Made by a program: the position numbers and the translations under genes. This document shows, piece after piece, positions 1-6,065 of a stretch of DNA of 6,065 nt (positions are counted from its first letter, which is position 1; every line of letters begins with the position of its first letter). Source of the stretch: Candidatus Helarchaeota archaeon. Lineage in GTDB: Archaea; Asgardarchaeota; Lokiarchaeia; Helarchaeales; HEL-GB-A. Location: contig JABXJU010000240.1 in assembly GCA_013375405.1 (NCBI GenBank), positions 1 through 6,065 on the forward strand. The letters are read 5' to 3'. The notes beneath the pieces were generated by a model. That model did no database searches and had not been told where the DNA came from. It saw only the letters and a program-made list of their open reading frames with translations.

Positions 1-507
1 TCCCGTAACCAAAACAGTCTCCACTCCCATATTCCTCAAATAATTATCTAGCCGGGTTGAGATAAAAGTGCCACTTGTATTTTTCTGGAGAACCCAATCA
101 ATCGCAGGATCTGGTTTTAATTCGTCAATAATATCAGAGGCTTCTGCTGAGATATATGGAAAGGTAGCAGCATCCAGAAAGTCTTTTGAAAGTTCATTTA
201 TCTTCTTGACAGACTCCGGTAAATCGCTACCGTCAGGCATGAACGACGAAAATTTCGTGTAAATTACTGGAATCTTTACCTCTCGACAGAAATCAATTAG
301 TTCTTTTAATTTTGGAACCATATTTTCAACTTCTTCGATAAAATATTCCAACATTCCCGGATTAATACCATCAGCTGCTTTATATAGTGGCCAATTTTTT
401 TGCACTTGATATTTCTGCATATCTATGACAAGTAAGGCTGTCTTTTTAGGATTAATTTTGCCCATTTGGTCATGACGGAAACGGATATATTTTTCTATTT
501 TCTCCAT
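1..507 (-). CDS. Isochorismatase/nicotinamidase-family cysteine hydrolase, C-terminus cut by window edge
   Basis: Reading from the ATG at 507 down to base 1 gives 169 uninterrupted residues, exactly in frame with the edge. The N-terminal part has the family signature LLVIDMQ at residues 25-31, where Asp29 is the expected catalytic Asp. Lys142 in the LQKNTSGTF segment (140-148) is the expected second triad member. The STRLDNYLRNMGVETVLVTG stretch at the edge is the strand leading to the nucleophilic Cys, which would lie just beyond the window. Family members are about 180-220 residues, so roughly 20-50 residues are missing. The family hydrolyses amide or vinyl-ether bonds (nicotinamide, isochorismate, N-carbamoyl compounds). 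The substrate cannot be read from this fragment and there is no pathway neighbour to decide it. The start is supported by a GGTGAT sequence 3 nt upstream of the ATG. The gene is transcribed divergently from the branching enzyme. Family call is firm, function open. Confidence 0.85.
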   Translation of the reverse strand, partial: MEKIEKYIRFRHDQMGKINPKKTALLVIDMQKYQVQKNWPLYKAADGINPGMLEYFIEEVENMVPKLKELIDFCREVKIPVIYTKFSSFMPDGSDLPESVKKINELSKDFLDAATFPYISAEASDIIDELKPDPAIDWVLQKNTSGTFISTRLDNYLRNMGVETVLVTG

Positions 508-510
508 TAA

Positions 511-516
511 ATCACC
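511..516 (-). promoter_or_regulatory. Archaeal-type ribosome-binding site (GGTGAT) for the cysteine hydrolase
   Basis: On the minus strand GGTGAT ends 3 nt before the ATG at 507. It pairs with the conserved AUCACC of the archaeal 16S rRNA 3' tail and so supports both this start codon and an archaeal origin. The match is seen directly; its use is inferred. Confidence 0.7.
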
Positions 517-566
517 GAACCTTTTTAATTCAACTTACATAGATATTTATTAACATTTTTATAGAA

Positions 567-571
567 AAGGA
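567..571 (+). promoter_or_regulatory. Ribosome-binding site (AAGGA) that selects the 578 start
   Basis: AAGGA ends 6 nt before the ATG at 578 but directly abuts the ATG at 572, leaving no spacer for the latter. The next gene on this strand has the same AAGGA with the same 6-nt spacing, which favours 578 as the true start. Confidence 0.6.
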
Positions 572-577
572 ATGCCC

Positions 578-2290
578 ATGGAGAAAGTACTCGGACGCTT
601 TACATTTGTACTGCATTCCCATTTACCATACGTCATAAATCATGGAATGTGGCCGCATGGAATGGACTGGATAAATGAATGTGCAGCAGAAAGTTACGTT
701 CCAATCCTAAATACTCTCAATAAATTAATAGATGAAGGATTTCATCCACACTTAACTATTGGAATAACTCCAGTTCTCACGGAGCAATTAAGAGATCCAT
801 ATTTCACCGAAGGTTTTCCTAATTACCTTCAGGATAAAATAAATGCCTCACTTCACGACCGTGAAACATTTACACAATGGAACAGCCCACATAGAGTGAA
901 ATTAACTCATATGTGGGAAGATTTCTATGCGAATATTAGGACGACATTTATTGAAAATTATAAGAAGGATATTGTTTTTGGATTTAAAACACTTCAGGAT
1001 CGAGGATTCATTGAAATTATTACCTGTGCTGCGACACATGGCTATTTACCCTTATTGAAAACAGACAATAGCATCCGAGCACAAATAGCAACGGGTATTC
1101 AAGTTTATGAGCACCACTATGGGCGGAAACCATTAGGTATTTGGCTCCCCGAATGTGGCTATCGTCCTAGTTATAAGTGGAAGCCCCCCGTCGGATCTGG
1201 CCAAAAATTCTGTACCAGGGACGGGATTGAGCAAATCTTAAGTAAAAATGGGATGAGATATTTCATTATTGATACACATCTTCTTTTAGGGGGCGAAGCT
1301 ATAGGTGTCTATGCAGCTCGATTTAAAGCCCTTCAAATGCTATGGGACACATTTAAGCAACAATATAAGCCAGAACCCCTACAGAAGGAGAGGTCTCCAT
1401 ATAATATTTATTATGCCAGTTCTCCTTCCCCACAGGAGCCAGTCGCGATCTTTACGAGAGATCCCAGAACCTCAATCCAGCTCTGGAGTGGTGAACATGG
1501 CTATCCTGGTGATGGATGGTATTTAGAGTTCCACAAGAAGCATTATCCTGGGGGTCTTCGTTATTGGCGTATAACTAGTGTAAAGTCTTCTCTTGGTGAT
1601 AAATGGGAATATGAACCTGATAAATTAACCGCTCGGTTAGATGAGAATGCAGATCATTATAAAGGGATAATCAAAGGATTGCTCTATGACCATTTACAGA
1701 AGTTCAAATCTCCAGGAATTGTGGTGGCTCCTTATGACACCGAATTGTTCGGACACTGGTTTTTTGAAGGGCCTGATTTTCTCTACCGGGTTTTAAAATG
1801 GATCGAACTCGATCCAGAAATTGAATTGACCACCTGTGGCTCCTACATTCAAAAATTTCCACCTGTAGAGGTTGTACGAATTCCCGAAGGGTCTTGGGGT
1901 GAAGGAAAGGGGCATTGGATTTGGCTGAACGAGTGGACCGTCTGGACATGGGAAAAAGTTTATGAGTGTGAAGAAATTATGGTGGATCTCGCCAATAAAT
2001 ATTCTGATACATCTGACCAAAATCTACAGAAAATTATGAAACAACTTGCACGCGAATTATTGCTTCTCGAATCAAGTGATTGGCAATTCCTCATCTCAAC
2101 ATGGAGCGCCCGGGATTACGCCGAAAACAGAGTCGCAGAACATTATAACCGATTCAAGAAACTAGCCAATATGGCTACCACTTATGGAAATAAAAAATAC
2201 GTAGCTGAAGGTGATTGGACCTATCTAGATCAACTGGGACATGAAGATTCCCTCTTTAAAGAAGTTAATGTTTCCCTTTGGCGTGATTAG
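578..2290 (+). CDS. GH57 1,4-alpha-glucan branching enzyme
   Basis: This 570-residue protein transfers alpha-1,4-glucan segments to 6-hydroxyls to build branched, glycogen-like polymer, probably in the cytoplasm (no signal peptide seen). Numbered from the ATG at 578, the GH57 motifs appear in order. HSHLPYV lies at 13-19 and GFIEIITCAATHGYLP at 143-158. GIWLPECGYRP (187-197) carries the expected nucleophile Glu192. APYDTELFGHWFFEGP (384-399) carries the expected acid/base Asp387. SDWQFLISTWSARDYAENR (500-518) is the helical C-terminal signature. The WSGEHGYPGDGWY block (303-315) and GSWGEGKGHWIWLNEW (438-453) are typical of the branching-enzyme branch rather than of GH57 amylases or glucanotransferases. 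The length is close to known GH57 branching enzymes, which run from about 520 residues upward. The in-frame ATG at 572 touches the AAGGA site and is less likely. It heads a probable two-gene unit with the acyl-CoA synthetase subunit 37 bp downstream. Family is firm; branching activity is inferred from motifs. Confidence 0.9.
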   Translation: MEKVLGRFTFVLHSHLPYVINHGMWPHGMDWINECAAESYVPILNTLNKLIDEGFHPHLTIGITPVLTEQLRDPYFTEGFPNYLQDKINASLHDRETFTQWNSPHRVKLTHMWEDFYANIRTTFIENYKKDIVFGFKTLQDRGFIEIITCAATHGYLPLLKTDNSIRAQIATGIQVYEHHYGRKPLGIWLPECGYRPSYKWKPPVGSGQKFCTRDGIEQILSKNGMRYFIIDTHLLLGGEAIGVYAARFKALQMLWDTFKQQYKPEPLQKERSPYNIYYASSPSPQEPVAIFTRDPRTSIQLWSGEHGYPGDGWYLEFHKKHYPGGLRYWRITSVKSSLGDKWEYEPDKLTARLDENADHYKGIIKGLLYDHLQKFKSPGIVVAPYDTELFGHWFFEGPDFLYRVLKWIELDPEIELTTCGSYIQKFPPVEVVRIPEGSWGEGKGHWIWLNEWTVWTWEKVYECEEIMVDLANKYSDTSDQNLQKIMKQLARELLLLESSDWQFLISTWSARDYAENRVAEHYNRFKKLANMATTYGNKKYVAEGDWTYLDQLGHEDSLFKEVNVSLWRD

Positions 2291-2316
2291 GAGTAAAACC
2301 TAATAATCAAAAATCT

Positions 2317-2321
2317 AAGGA
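2317..2321 (+). promoter_or_regulatory. Ribosome-binding site for the acyl-CoA synthetase subunit
   Basis: AAGGA lies 6 nt upstream of the ATG at 2328, the same sequence and spacing as for the branching enzyme upstream. It supports this start and translation from a shared transcript across the 37-bp gap, where no terminator-like structure is visible. Confidence 0.65.
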
Positions 2322-2327
2322 ATCACT

Positions 2328-3719
2328 ATGACATCCGATGAAAAAAACGCTCCAACTTCCTGCTTTGAAGAAATTTTTAATTCAAAAGCTATTGCTGTCA
2401 TTGGCAGTTCCAATAATCCGAATAGATTGGGTTTCAAAATTGTAAAAAACCTATTAGACCAACAGAAAGAGGTCTATCCAATTAACCCTAATATTAATCA
2501 AGTGCTTAACCAAAAAACTTATCCCTCTGTTAAAGATGTGCCGAATTCTATTTCATTAGCCGTGATTATTCTCTCTCCAAAATATATTTTAAATGCAATA
2601 AGGGATTGCGGGATTAAGGGCATCAAATACGTAATAATAATCGCGGAAGGTTTTAGAGAAATAGGACCTGAGGGTGCTCGCCTCCAAGATACATTGAAGA
2701 ACTTATTAAATGAGTACAAAATTCGCGCCCTTGGCCCTAATACAATAGGTGTTCATGACACTCTCACACCCATAAGCATTTCTTTCCTCGATGTGAGAGA
2801 TCTCAAGCAAGGAAATATCTCAATCTCATCCCAAACCGGCTTATTAGCAGGCGCACTTCTTAAATACATGAATCTGACCAAAAATATTGGCGTTAATAGG
2901 GTTATCGATTTGGGGAATATGATCGACCTAAATCATACAGACGTCCTAGAATTCTTAATGGATGACCAAAAAACTGAAGTTATTGCCATGCACATAGAGG
3001 GAATTTCCAATGGGCAGAAGTTTTCACAAGTTCTAAAGCGGGCGACTTCAAAAAAACCTGTCATCGTATTGAAGGGCGGTGCCATGCCTGAAACTCGGCG
3101 TGTTGTAGAATCCCATACTGGAAGTTTAGTTGGGGACGATAAAGTCTTTGATGGTATACTTAAAAAAGCGGGTGCGATTCGGGTCAAGGATTTTGAGGAA
3201 TTCGTGGATGTAATGAAAGGATTTTCATATATGGAAGTGCCGAAAGGAAATAAAATTGCTGTGATTACAGGAAGCGGTGGCGCAGCAGTTATCACAATAG
3301 ATTCGCTCTTGAGATTGGGGCTTGGGCTTGCTGGGTTCTCTAATCATACGCTTGAAGCCCTACGCGAATATATTCCAGAACAAGGAAAAATCCTAAATCC
3401 GGTTGATATTTGGCCTGCTGGAGTTCAATACGGTCTTGAAACTATCTATTCTCGAGTAATTTCCATCCTCAGCGATGACCCTGATGTAGATGCAATTATC
3501 GTTCTTCTCTTTATAATTAAAGATTTTAAATATGAGTCAACTTCCATTATTAAAGCTGCCCAGAATTGCTCGAAGCCCATCTTTTTTGCTATCCAAGGCC
3601 ATGCAGTTAATAAATTACGAGATGAATTCGAAATCAATGGGCTTCCGACCTATGTCTATGGTGGAACAATAGCCAAAGTTCTTAATTATATGTTTAAATA
3701 TAAAATAACTTGTGGTTAA
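2328..3719 (+). CDS. NDP-forming acyl-CoA synthetase, alpha-type (CoA-binding/CoA-ligase) subunit
   Basis: The 463-residue protein matches the three-domain alpha subunit of archaeal ADP-forming acetyl/acyl-CoA synthetase, which with an ATP-grasp beta subunit converts acyl-CoA, ADP and phosphate to acid, CoA and ATP. Residues about 15-145 form the CoA-binding Rossmann domain: AVIGSSNNPNRLGF (23-36), VYPINPN (49-55), IIAEGFREIGPEG (104-116) and LGPNTIG (135-141). The succinyl-CoA-ligase-like domain follows, with SSQTGLLAGALL (167-178), DLGNMID (194-200) and ESHTGSLVGDD (261-271), where His263 is the expected phosphorylated His. The third domain starts near ITGSGGAAV (313-321) and includes NPVDIW (357-362). 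Length equals that of stand-alone alpha subunits, so it is complete and unfused. Oddities: the usual GNK-x-D reads GNMID, the usual GPNCLG reads GPNTIG, and no beta subunit is adjacent. The acyl substrate is unknown. Loss of the beta partner or a regulatory role cannot be excluded. Confidence 0.85.
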   Translation: MTSDEKNAPTSCFEEIFNSKAIAVIGSSNNPNRLGFKIVKNLLDQQKEVYPINPNINQVLNQKTYPSVKDVPNSISLAVIILSPKYILNAIRDCGIKGIKYVIIIAEGFREIGPEGARLQDTLKNLLNEYKIRALGPNTIGVHDTLTPISISFLDVRDLKQGNISISSQTGLLAGALLKYMNLTKNIGVNRVIDLGNMIDLNHTDVLEFLMDDQKTEVIAMHIEGISNGQKFSQVLKRATSKKPVIVLKGGAMPETRRVVESHTGSLVGDDKVFDGILKKAGAIRVKDFEEFVDVMKGFSYMEVPKGNKIAVITGSGGAAVITIDSLLRLGLGLAGFSNHTLEALREYIPEQGKILNPVDIWPAGVQYGLETIYSRVISILSDDPDVDAIIVLLFIIKDFKYESTSIIKAAQNCSKPIFFAIQGHAVNKLRDEFEINGLPTYVYGGTIAKVLNYMFKYKITCG

Positions 3720-3721
3720 GG

Positions 3722-4528
3722 TTACTGGTTAACAGATTTTAGAATTATCAAAAGCGGTAAGATGATAATAAATGAAGGGAGGGGTGAAATCCAATATCTA
3801 AGTAGCGTATAATCAACTCCAAGACTACTAGCATTTAAAATTAAGAAGGCTGAGATAAAGACTAAAATAATTATAACAAGGATGGAGAACATAACTCTCC
3901 ACGCTGCCAAAAAATGTTTTTTATATAGGTAGAATATGAAAATAAAAAGCCATATTCCTATTAAAATCGAGTTAATCGTAAACTGAAGCATCACCGGAAC
4001 TTTTTCTAAAAATAATGGTTCTGGTGCGTGCGAGAATCCAAAATAAATGGGATATATCAATCCATTATAGTCCCAAAGATTGAAAACAAGACATAACCCA
4101 GAAATAAATAGAAATGCGTTCGTTACATTTTGTTTCGTCTTTTCTGGAAGCTTCCAGTAATTTAACACGATTCGCTTACCCTCAAAATAGGCATCAGACA
4201 CTAATAACCCCCCTCCACATATCAGCAATAAACAGCCCAAATAAAACGTTTCTGCCCGAAGCGTGTTTCCCCACGGCGCCTCCTCAAATAATGGCAGATA
4301 AATATTAAAAAACGGTAATAAAATGAAGAAATATGCAATTATGAAGACCGATAGCCCTATATAATATAGGTTTCCTTTCTGAAAATAGGCAGAAATTACG
4401 ATTATTCCAAAAAAAATGGTGAAAAGAGAAAGGAATAGGATTTCAATTAGAATATACACTAAATCACTTAATTCTACATATAAATAAATGTCCAACGGCC
4501 ATAAACTTAAGCCAAGAAGGAATGCCAA
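3722..4528 (-). CDS. Polytopic membrane protein of unknown function; N-terminus probably incomplete as drawn
   Basis: I do not recognise the family. The TTG at 4528 is the first conventional start and gives 268 residues, dominated by hydrophobic segments at about 1-17, 24-48, 54-77, 93-113, 136-153, 179-201, 208-231 and 249-264, i.e. about eight membrane spans. Basic loops (GKR near 117-119, KLPEKTKQ at 126-133, YKKHF at 202-206, final KSVNQ) alternate with acidic or neutral ones (PLFEEAPWGN at 79-88, 156-177), consistent with both termini inside. No catalytic, transporter or metal-binding motif stands out. The frame stays open for 27 codons upstream of the TTG to a TAA at 4612-4610, and that stretch reads like protein, so the real start may be up to 4609. 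It lies last in a minus-strand series after the flavoprotein. Its stop is 2 bp from the stop of the convergent acyl-CoA synthetase gene. Confidence 0.6.
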   Translation of the reverse strand: MAFLLGLSLWPLDIYLYVELSDLVYILIEILFLSLFTIFFGIIVISAYFQKGNLYYIGLSVFIIAYFFILLPFFNIYLPLFEEAPWGNTLRAETFYLGCLLLICGGGLLVSDAYFEGKRIVLNYWKLPEKTKQNVTNAFLFISGLCLVFNLWDYNGLIYPIYFGFSHAPEPLFLEKVPVMLQFTINSILIGIWLFIFIFYLYKKHFLAAWRVMFSILVIIILVFISAFLILNASSLGVDYTLLRYWISPLPSFIIILPLLIILKSVNQ

Positions 4529-4618
4529 AACAAAAATATGAGGTCCATCAATTTTTGAAAATAAATGTTTTATTTTATTTTGCAGAATATCGCCCCAACA
4601 ATAAATAAGTTACAAAAT

Positions 4619-5152
4619 TTACAGTCCAATTCCAATTTCATATGCTCTCTTAAGTTCTTTTTGATTCTGTTTGATCTCCCCCCTTTCATAAGCTTTAGGC
4701 AAAATTTTACCAGCAAATTCTATTCCCAAATACTCAAAGCTCATTTGAAACATTTTGACTAATAGACCACAGGCCTTTGGACCTTCTTCTGACGGTGCTA
4801 ATACAATACCCTTCTTACCCTTCAGTTTACCATTTGCTATAAATGGGCGCATTCTCTCAATGAGGAGCTTCATCTTTCCCGTTGCTCCATAGAAATATAT
4901 CGGTGTGCCGAAAATAATCAGATCAGCCTCCTCCATTTTTGGATAAATCTTTTGCATATCATCTTTGATAGTACAAATCAAATCTCCCTTTTTACAGTTA
5001 CGGCAATCCATACAGGGAGATATTTCATAATCATACAGGTATAATTTTTCGCTGGTATGTCCCTTTGTCTTAGAACCGTCCAAAATTTGATCTACTACTG
5101 TATCGGTATTACTCCCTTTTCTTGGACTGCCAATCAATGCCAAGATTTTCAT
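4619..5152 (-). CDS. Iron-sulfur flavoprotein (Isf-like), NADPH-dependent FMN reductase superfamily
   Basis: This 177-residue flavodoxin-fold protein is expected to bind FMN and one 4Fe-4S cluster and to pass electrons in the cytoplasm. The N-terminal strand and phosphate loop read ALIGSPRKGSNT (5-16), the usual FMN-phosphate site. A compact cysteine motif follows: Cys47, Cys50, Cys53 and Cys60 (C-x2-C-x2-C-x6-C), which in the Isf family of methanogens and other anaerobes ligates a 4Fe-4S cluster. The block IIFGTPIYFYGATGKMKLLIE (79-99) is the flavin-ring loop and following helix. The C-terminus is short, and the total is slightly below typical Isf length (about 190). The start at 5152 is 19 bp after the GH57 stop and has no strong ribosome-binding sequence, so translation may be coupled to the upstream gene. 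Redox partner and physiological role are unknown; detoxification of oxygen or peroxide and ferredoxin-linked electron transfer are family-level possibilities only. Confidence 0.85.
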   Translation of the reverse strand: MKILALIGSPRKGSNTDTVVDQILDGSKTKGHTSEKLYLYDYEISPCMDCRNCKKGDLICTIKDDMQKIYPKMEEADLIIFGTPIYFYGATGKMKLLIERMRPFIANGKLKGKKGIVLAPSEEGPKACGLLVKMFQMSFEYLGIEFAGKILPKAYERGEIKQNQKELKRAYEIGIGL

Positions 5153-5171
5153 GATATTCGTGCTCTAAATT

Positions 5172-6065
5172 TTAAGCAAGAGTGATATTCATTTTCCAAC
5201 TGAGAGTTTCTTCTTGATTTAACTTGATAGGCGTTATAAAGGCAAGAACCGTCCCTTGATAAAGCGAGTCATTGCCTCCATTTGTTCTAGTGAGGGTTTC
5301 TAAATTATATTTAAAGATGTTATTGTCGATATTAGGTGGTTTTACAAGATTGATTTTGACCTTGACATCATTTTCCTGCGCATGAATTTGAAGAGTTTTC
5401 CCGGAGAGGGTTTCATTCTCTAATATATCTGATTCCGCCTTTCCACATTTAAAGATTATTGAACTGGTATCTCCAGTAATATACAATGGAATTTCGCATA
5501 AATGATTAACATGGATAGGTTCATTTCCCAGATTTTCCACAGTAAAAGTTACTCTGATTTCATTCTTACCTTCAAGTACTTCAAAAAATTTGCTAACTTT
5601 CAGAGGTTTTGGTTCCCCTTTTAAAATTACTTGTCCTTCTGCGAAAAGTCTCACGTTTGCATTGGTTTCTCCCTGTTTCAATTCTGGTTTATAAGATTTT
5701 TGCATAAAATTCCCTAATTCGTCATAAGTATCTTTTACTACTTCTTCAAGGGTAATATTGTCTTTGACGAAATGGTCATAGAAAGCATACCTTCTCCATC
5801 TATCGACAATATACTCTAACTCTTTCTCATAATACGCTTCTTTCCGACGTTGAAATGCATTTAAAATATTGACGCCCTTTTCTTTATGGTCAATCTCATA
5901 GACCGACCCTCCTCGATAAGCATGCATATAAAGTGTGATTAGAGCAGTCTCTACTAGAATATCTTCTTGTCCATCCTTATCGATATCCAACGGAAAAATT
6001 ACGGGAGTAATCTTTTTGGTCTGTTCAGAAATCTTGTCAATCATTTTTTCTGCTTCTATTAAATA
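5172..6065 (-). CDS. C-terminal part of a GH57 alpha-amylase/4-alpha-glucanotransferase (DUF1926-like domain), N-terminus beyond window
   Basis: The frame is open to the right edge and 297 residues are visible. The ATG at 6044 is visible residue 8 and almost certainly internal: the preceding YLIEAEK fits the helix that joins the GH57 catalytic barrel to its C-terminal domain. The visible part resembles the beta-sandwich C-terminal domain of archaeal GH57 alpha-amylase/4-alpha-glucanotransferases. DIDKDGQEDILVET (27-40) is followed by GGSVYEID (52-59), NILNAFQRRKEAY (66-78), RRYAFYDHF (91-99), and near the end LYQGTVLAFITPIKLN (268-283) with a closing SW segment. The whole enzyme would cleave or transfer alpha-1,4-glucan chains, matching the branching enzyme on the other strand. 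No catalytic residues can be checked because the barrel is outside the window. It begins a close minus-strand series with the flavoprotein 19 bp on. Family recognised from memory of conserved blocks, not from a search. Confidence 0.75.
   Translation of the reverse strand, partial: YLIEAEKMIDKISEQTKKITPVIFPLDIDKDGQEDILVETALITLYMHAYRGGSVYEIDHKEKGVNILNAFQRRKEAYYEKELEYIVDRWRRYAFYDHFVKDNITLEEVVKDTYDELGNFMQKSYKPELKQGETNANVRLFAEGQVILKGEPKPLKVSKFFEVLEGKNEIRVTFTVENLGNEPIHVNHLCEIPLYITGDTSSIIFKCGKAESDILENETLSGKTLQIHAQENDVKVKINLVKPPNIDNNIFKYNLETLTRTNGGNDSLYQGTVLAFITPIKLNQEETLSWKMNITLA

Larger units (their letters stand above)
508..577. promoter_or_regulatory. Divergent intergenic promoter region
   Basis: These 70 bp separate two divergent genes and must carry the start signals for both. 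For the minus-strand gene, TATAAAAA (563-556) is a plausible TATA box: a start site about 25 bp downstream would leave a leader of roughly 25-30 nt containing the GGTGAT site. For the plus strand the candidates are weaker: TTTTTAAT near 522-529 would give a short leader including the AAGGA site, while TTTATTAA at 546-553 would put the start site almost at the start codon. No clear operator palindrome was seen. Box assignments are by eye and weak. Confidence 0.5.

Noticed and set aside
68..262. 64-aa plus-strand open frame
   Set aside because: It is the antisense of the cysteine hydrolase frame, which carries clear family motifs; the plus-strand peptide has none.
1305..1526. 73-aa plus-strand open frame inside the branching enzyme
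   Set aside because: Out-of-frame shadow of conserved GH57 sequence with no start signal and no recognisable content.
1704..2020. Two overlapping minus-strand frames (81 and 75 aa)
   Set aside because: They lie antisense to conserved GH57 motifs, overlap each other, and look like codon-bias shadows.
2933..3295. 120-aa minus-strand frame opposite the acyl-CoA synthetase subunit
   Set aside because: Longest shadow frame, but Ser/Pro/Thr-rich with no domain and fully antisense to the His-motif domain, which is clearly coding.
3711..3733. Repeated GGTTA units and a GTTAAC palindrome at the convergent stops
   Set aside because: Units are only 5-6 bp and partly made by the two stop codons; too short to call a terminator or a recombination site.
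4114..4308. 64-aa plus-strand frame within the membrane-protein gene
   Set aside because: The minus-strand frame shows regular membrane spans with positive-inside loops; the plus frame shows no such pattern.
4565..4762. 65-aa plus-strand frame starting in the gap beside the flavoprotein gene
   Set aside because: Mostly antisense to the flavoprotein C-terminus, no ribosome-binding sequence, low-complexity Phe/Leu/Asn content from AT-rich DNA.

Overview
This AT-rich window looks archaeal. The leftmost gene has a GGTGAT ribosome-binding sequence, which matches the archaeal 16S rRNA 3' end. The gene content (ADP-forming acyl-CoA synthetase alpha-type subunit, iron-sulfur flavoprotein of the methanogen Isf type, two GH57 enzymes) is typical of anaerobic archaea. 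The lineage cannot be fixed from the sequence; an Asgard or other uncultivated AT-rich archaeon is only a guess. All six protein-coding regions are closely packed, and no tRNA, rRNA, CRISPR array or mobile element was seen.

Layout. Positions 507-1 (minus) hold the first 169 residues of an isochorismatase/nicotinamidase-like cysteine hydrolase that runs off the left edge. A 70-bp divergent promoter region (508-577) separates it from a plus-strand pair. The first of the pair is a GH57 1,4-alpha-glucan branching enzyme (578-2290). The second, 37 bp later, is an alpha-type subunit of an NDP-forming acyl-CoA synthetase (2328-3719) with no beta (ATP-grasp) partner nearby. This pair meets, stop to stop with 2 bp between, a minus-strand series read from the right edge. 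In transcription order the series is the C-terminal part of a second GH57 enzyme of the alpha-amylase/4-alpha-glucanotransferase type (6065-5172, cut by the right edge), a small 4Fe-4S/FMN flavoprotein (5152-4619), and an unrecognised polytopic membrane protein (4528-3722, true start uncertain).

How it fits together. The two GH57 enzymes point to alpha-glucan (glycogen-like) metabolism: one makes alpha-1,6 branches, the other rearranges or hydrolyses alpha-1,4 chains. The acyl-CoA synthetase subunit would belong to the energy-yielding end of sugar or amino-acid fermentation (acyl-CoA + ADP + Pi to acid + ATP). Its place behind the branching enzyme suggests, but does not prove, joint expression. 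The roles of the flavoprotein and membrane protein are not revealed by context. The most useful corrections to a naive ORF reading are: the right-edge 'hypothetical' is really the C-terminus of a GH57 enzyme and not a complete 290-aa protein; the branching enzyme most likely starts at 578, not 572; and the membrane protein probably has about 27 more N-terminal residues than its first canonical start allows.
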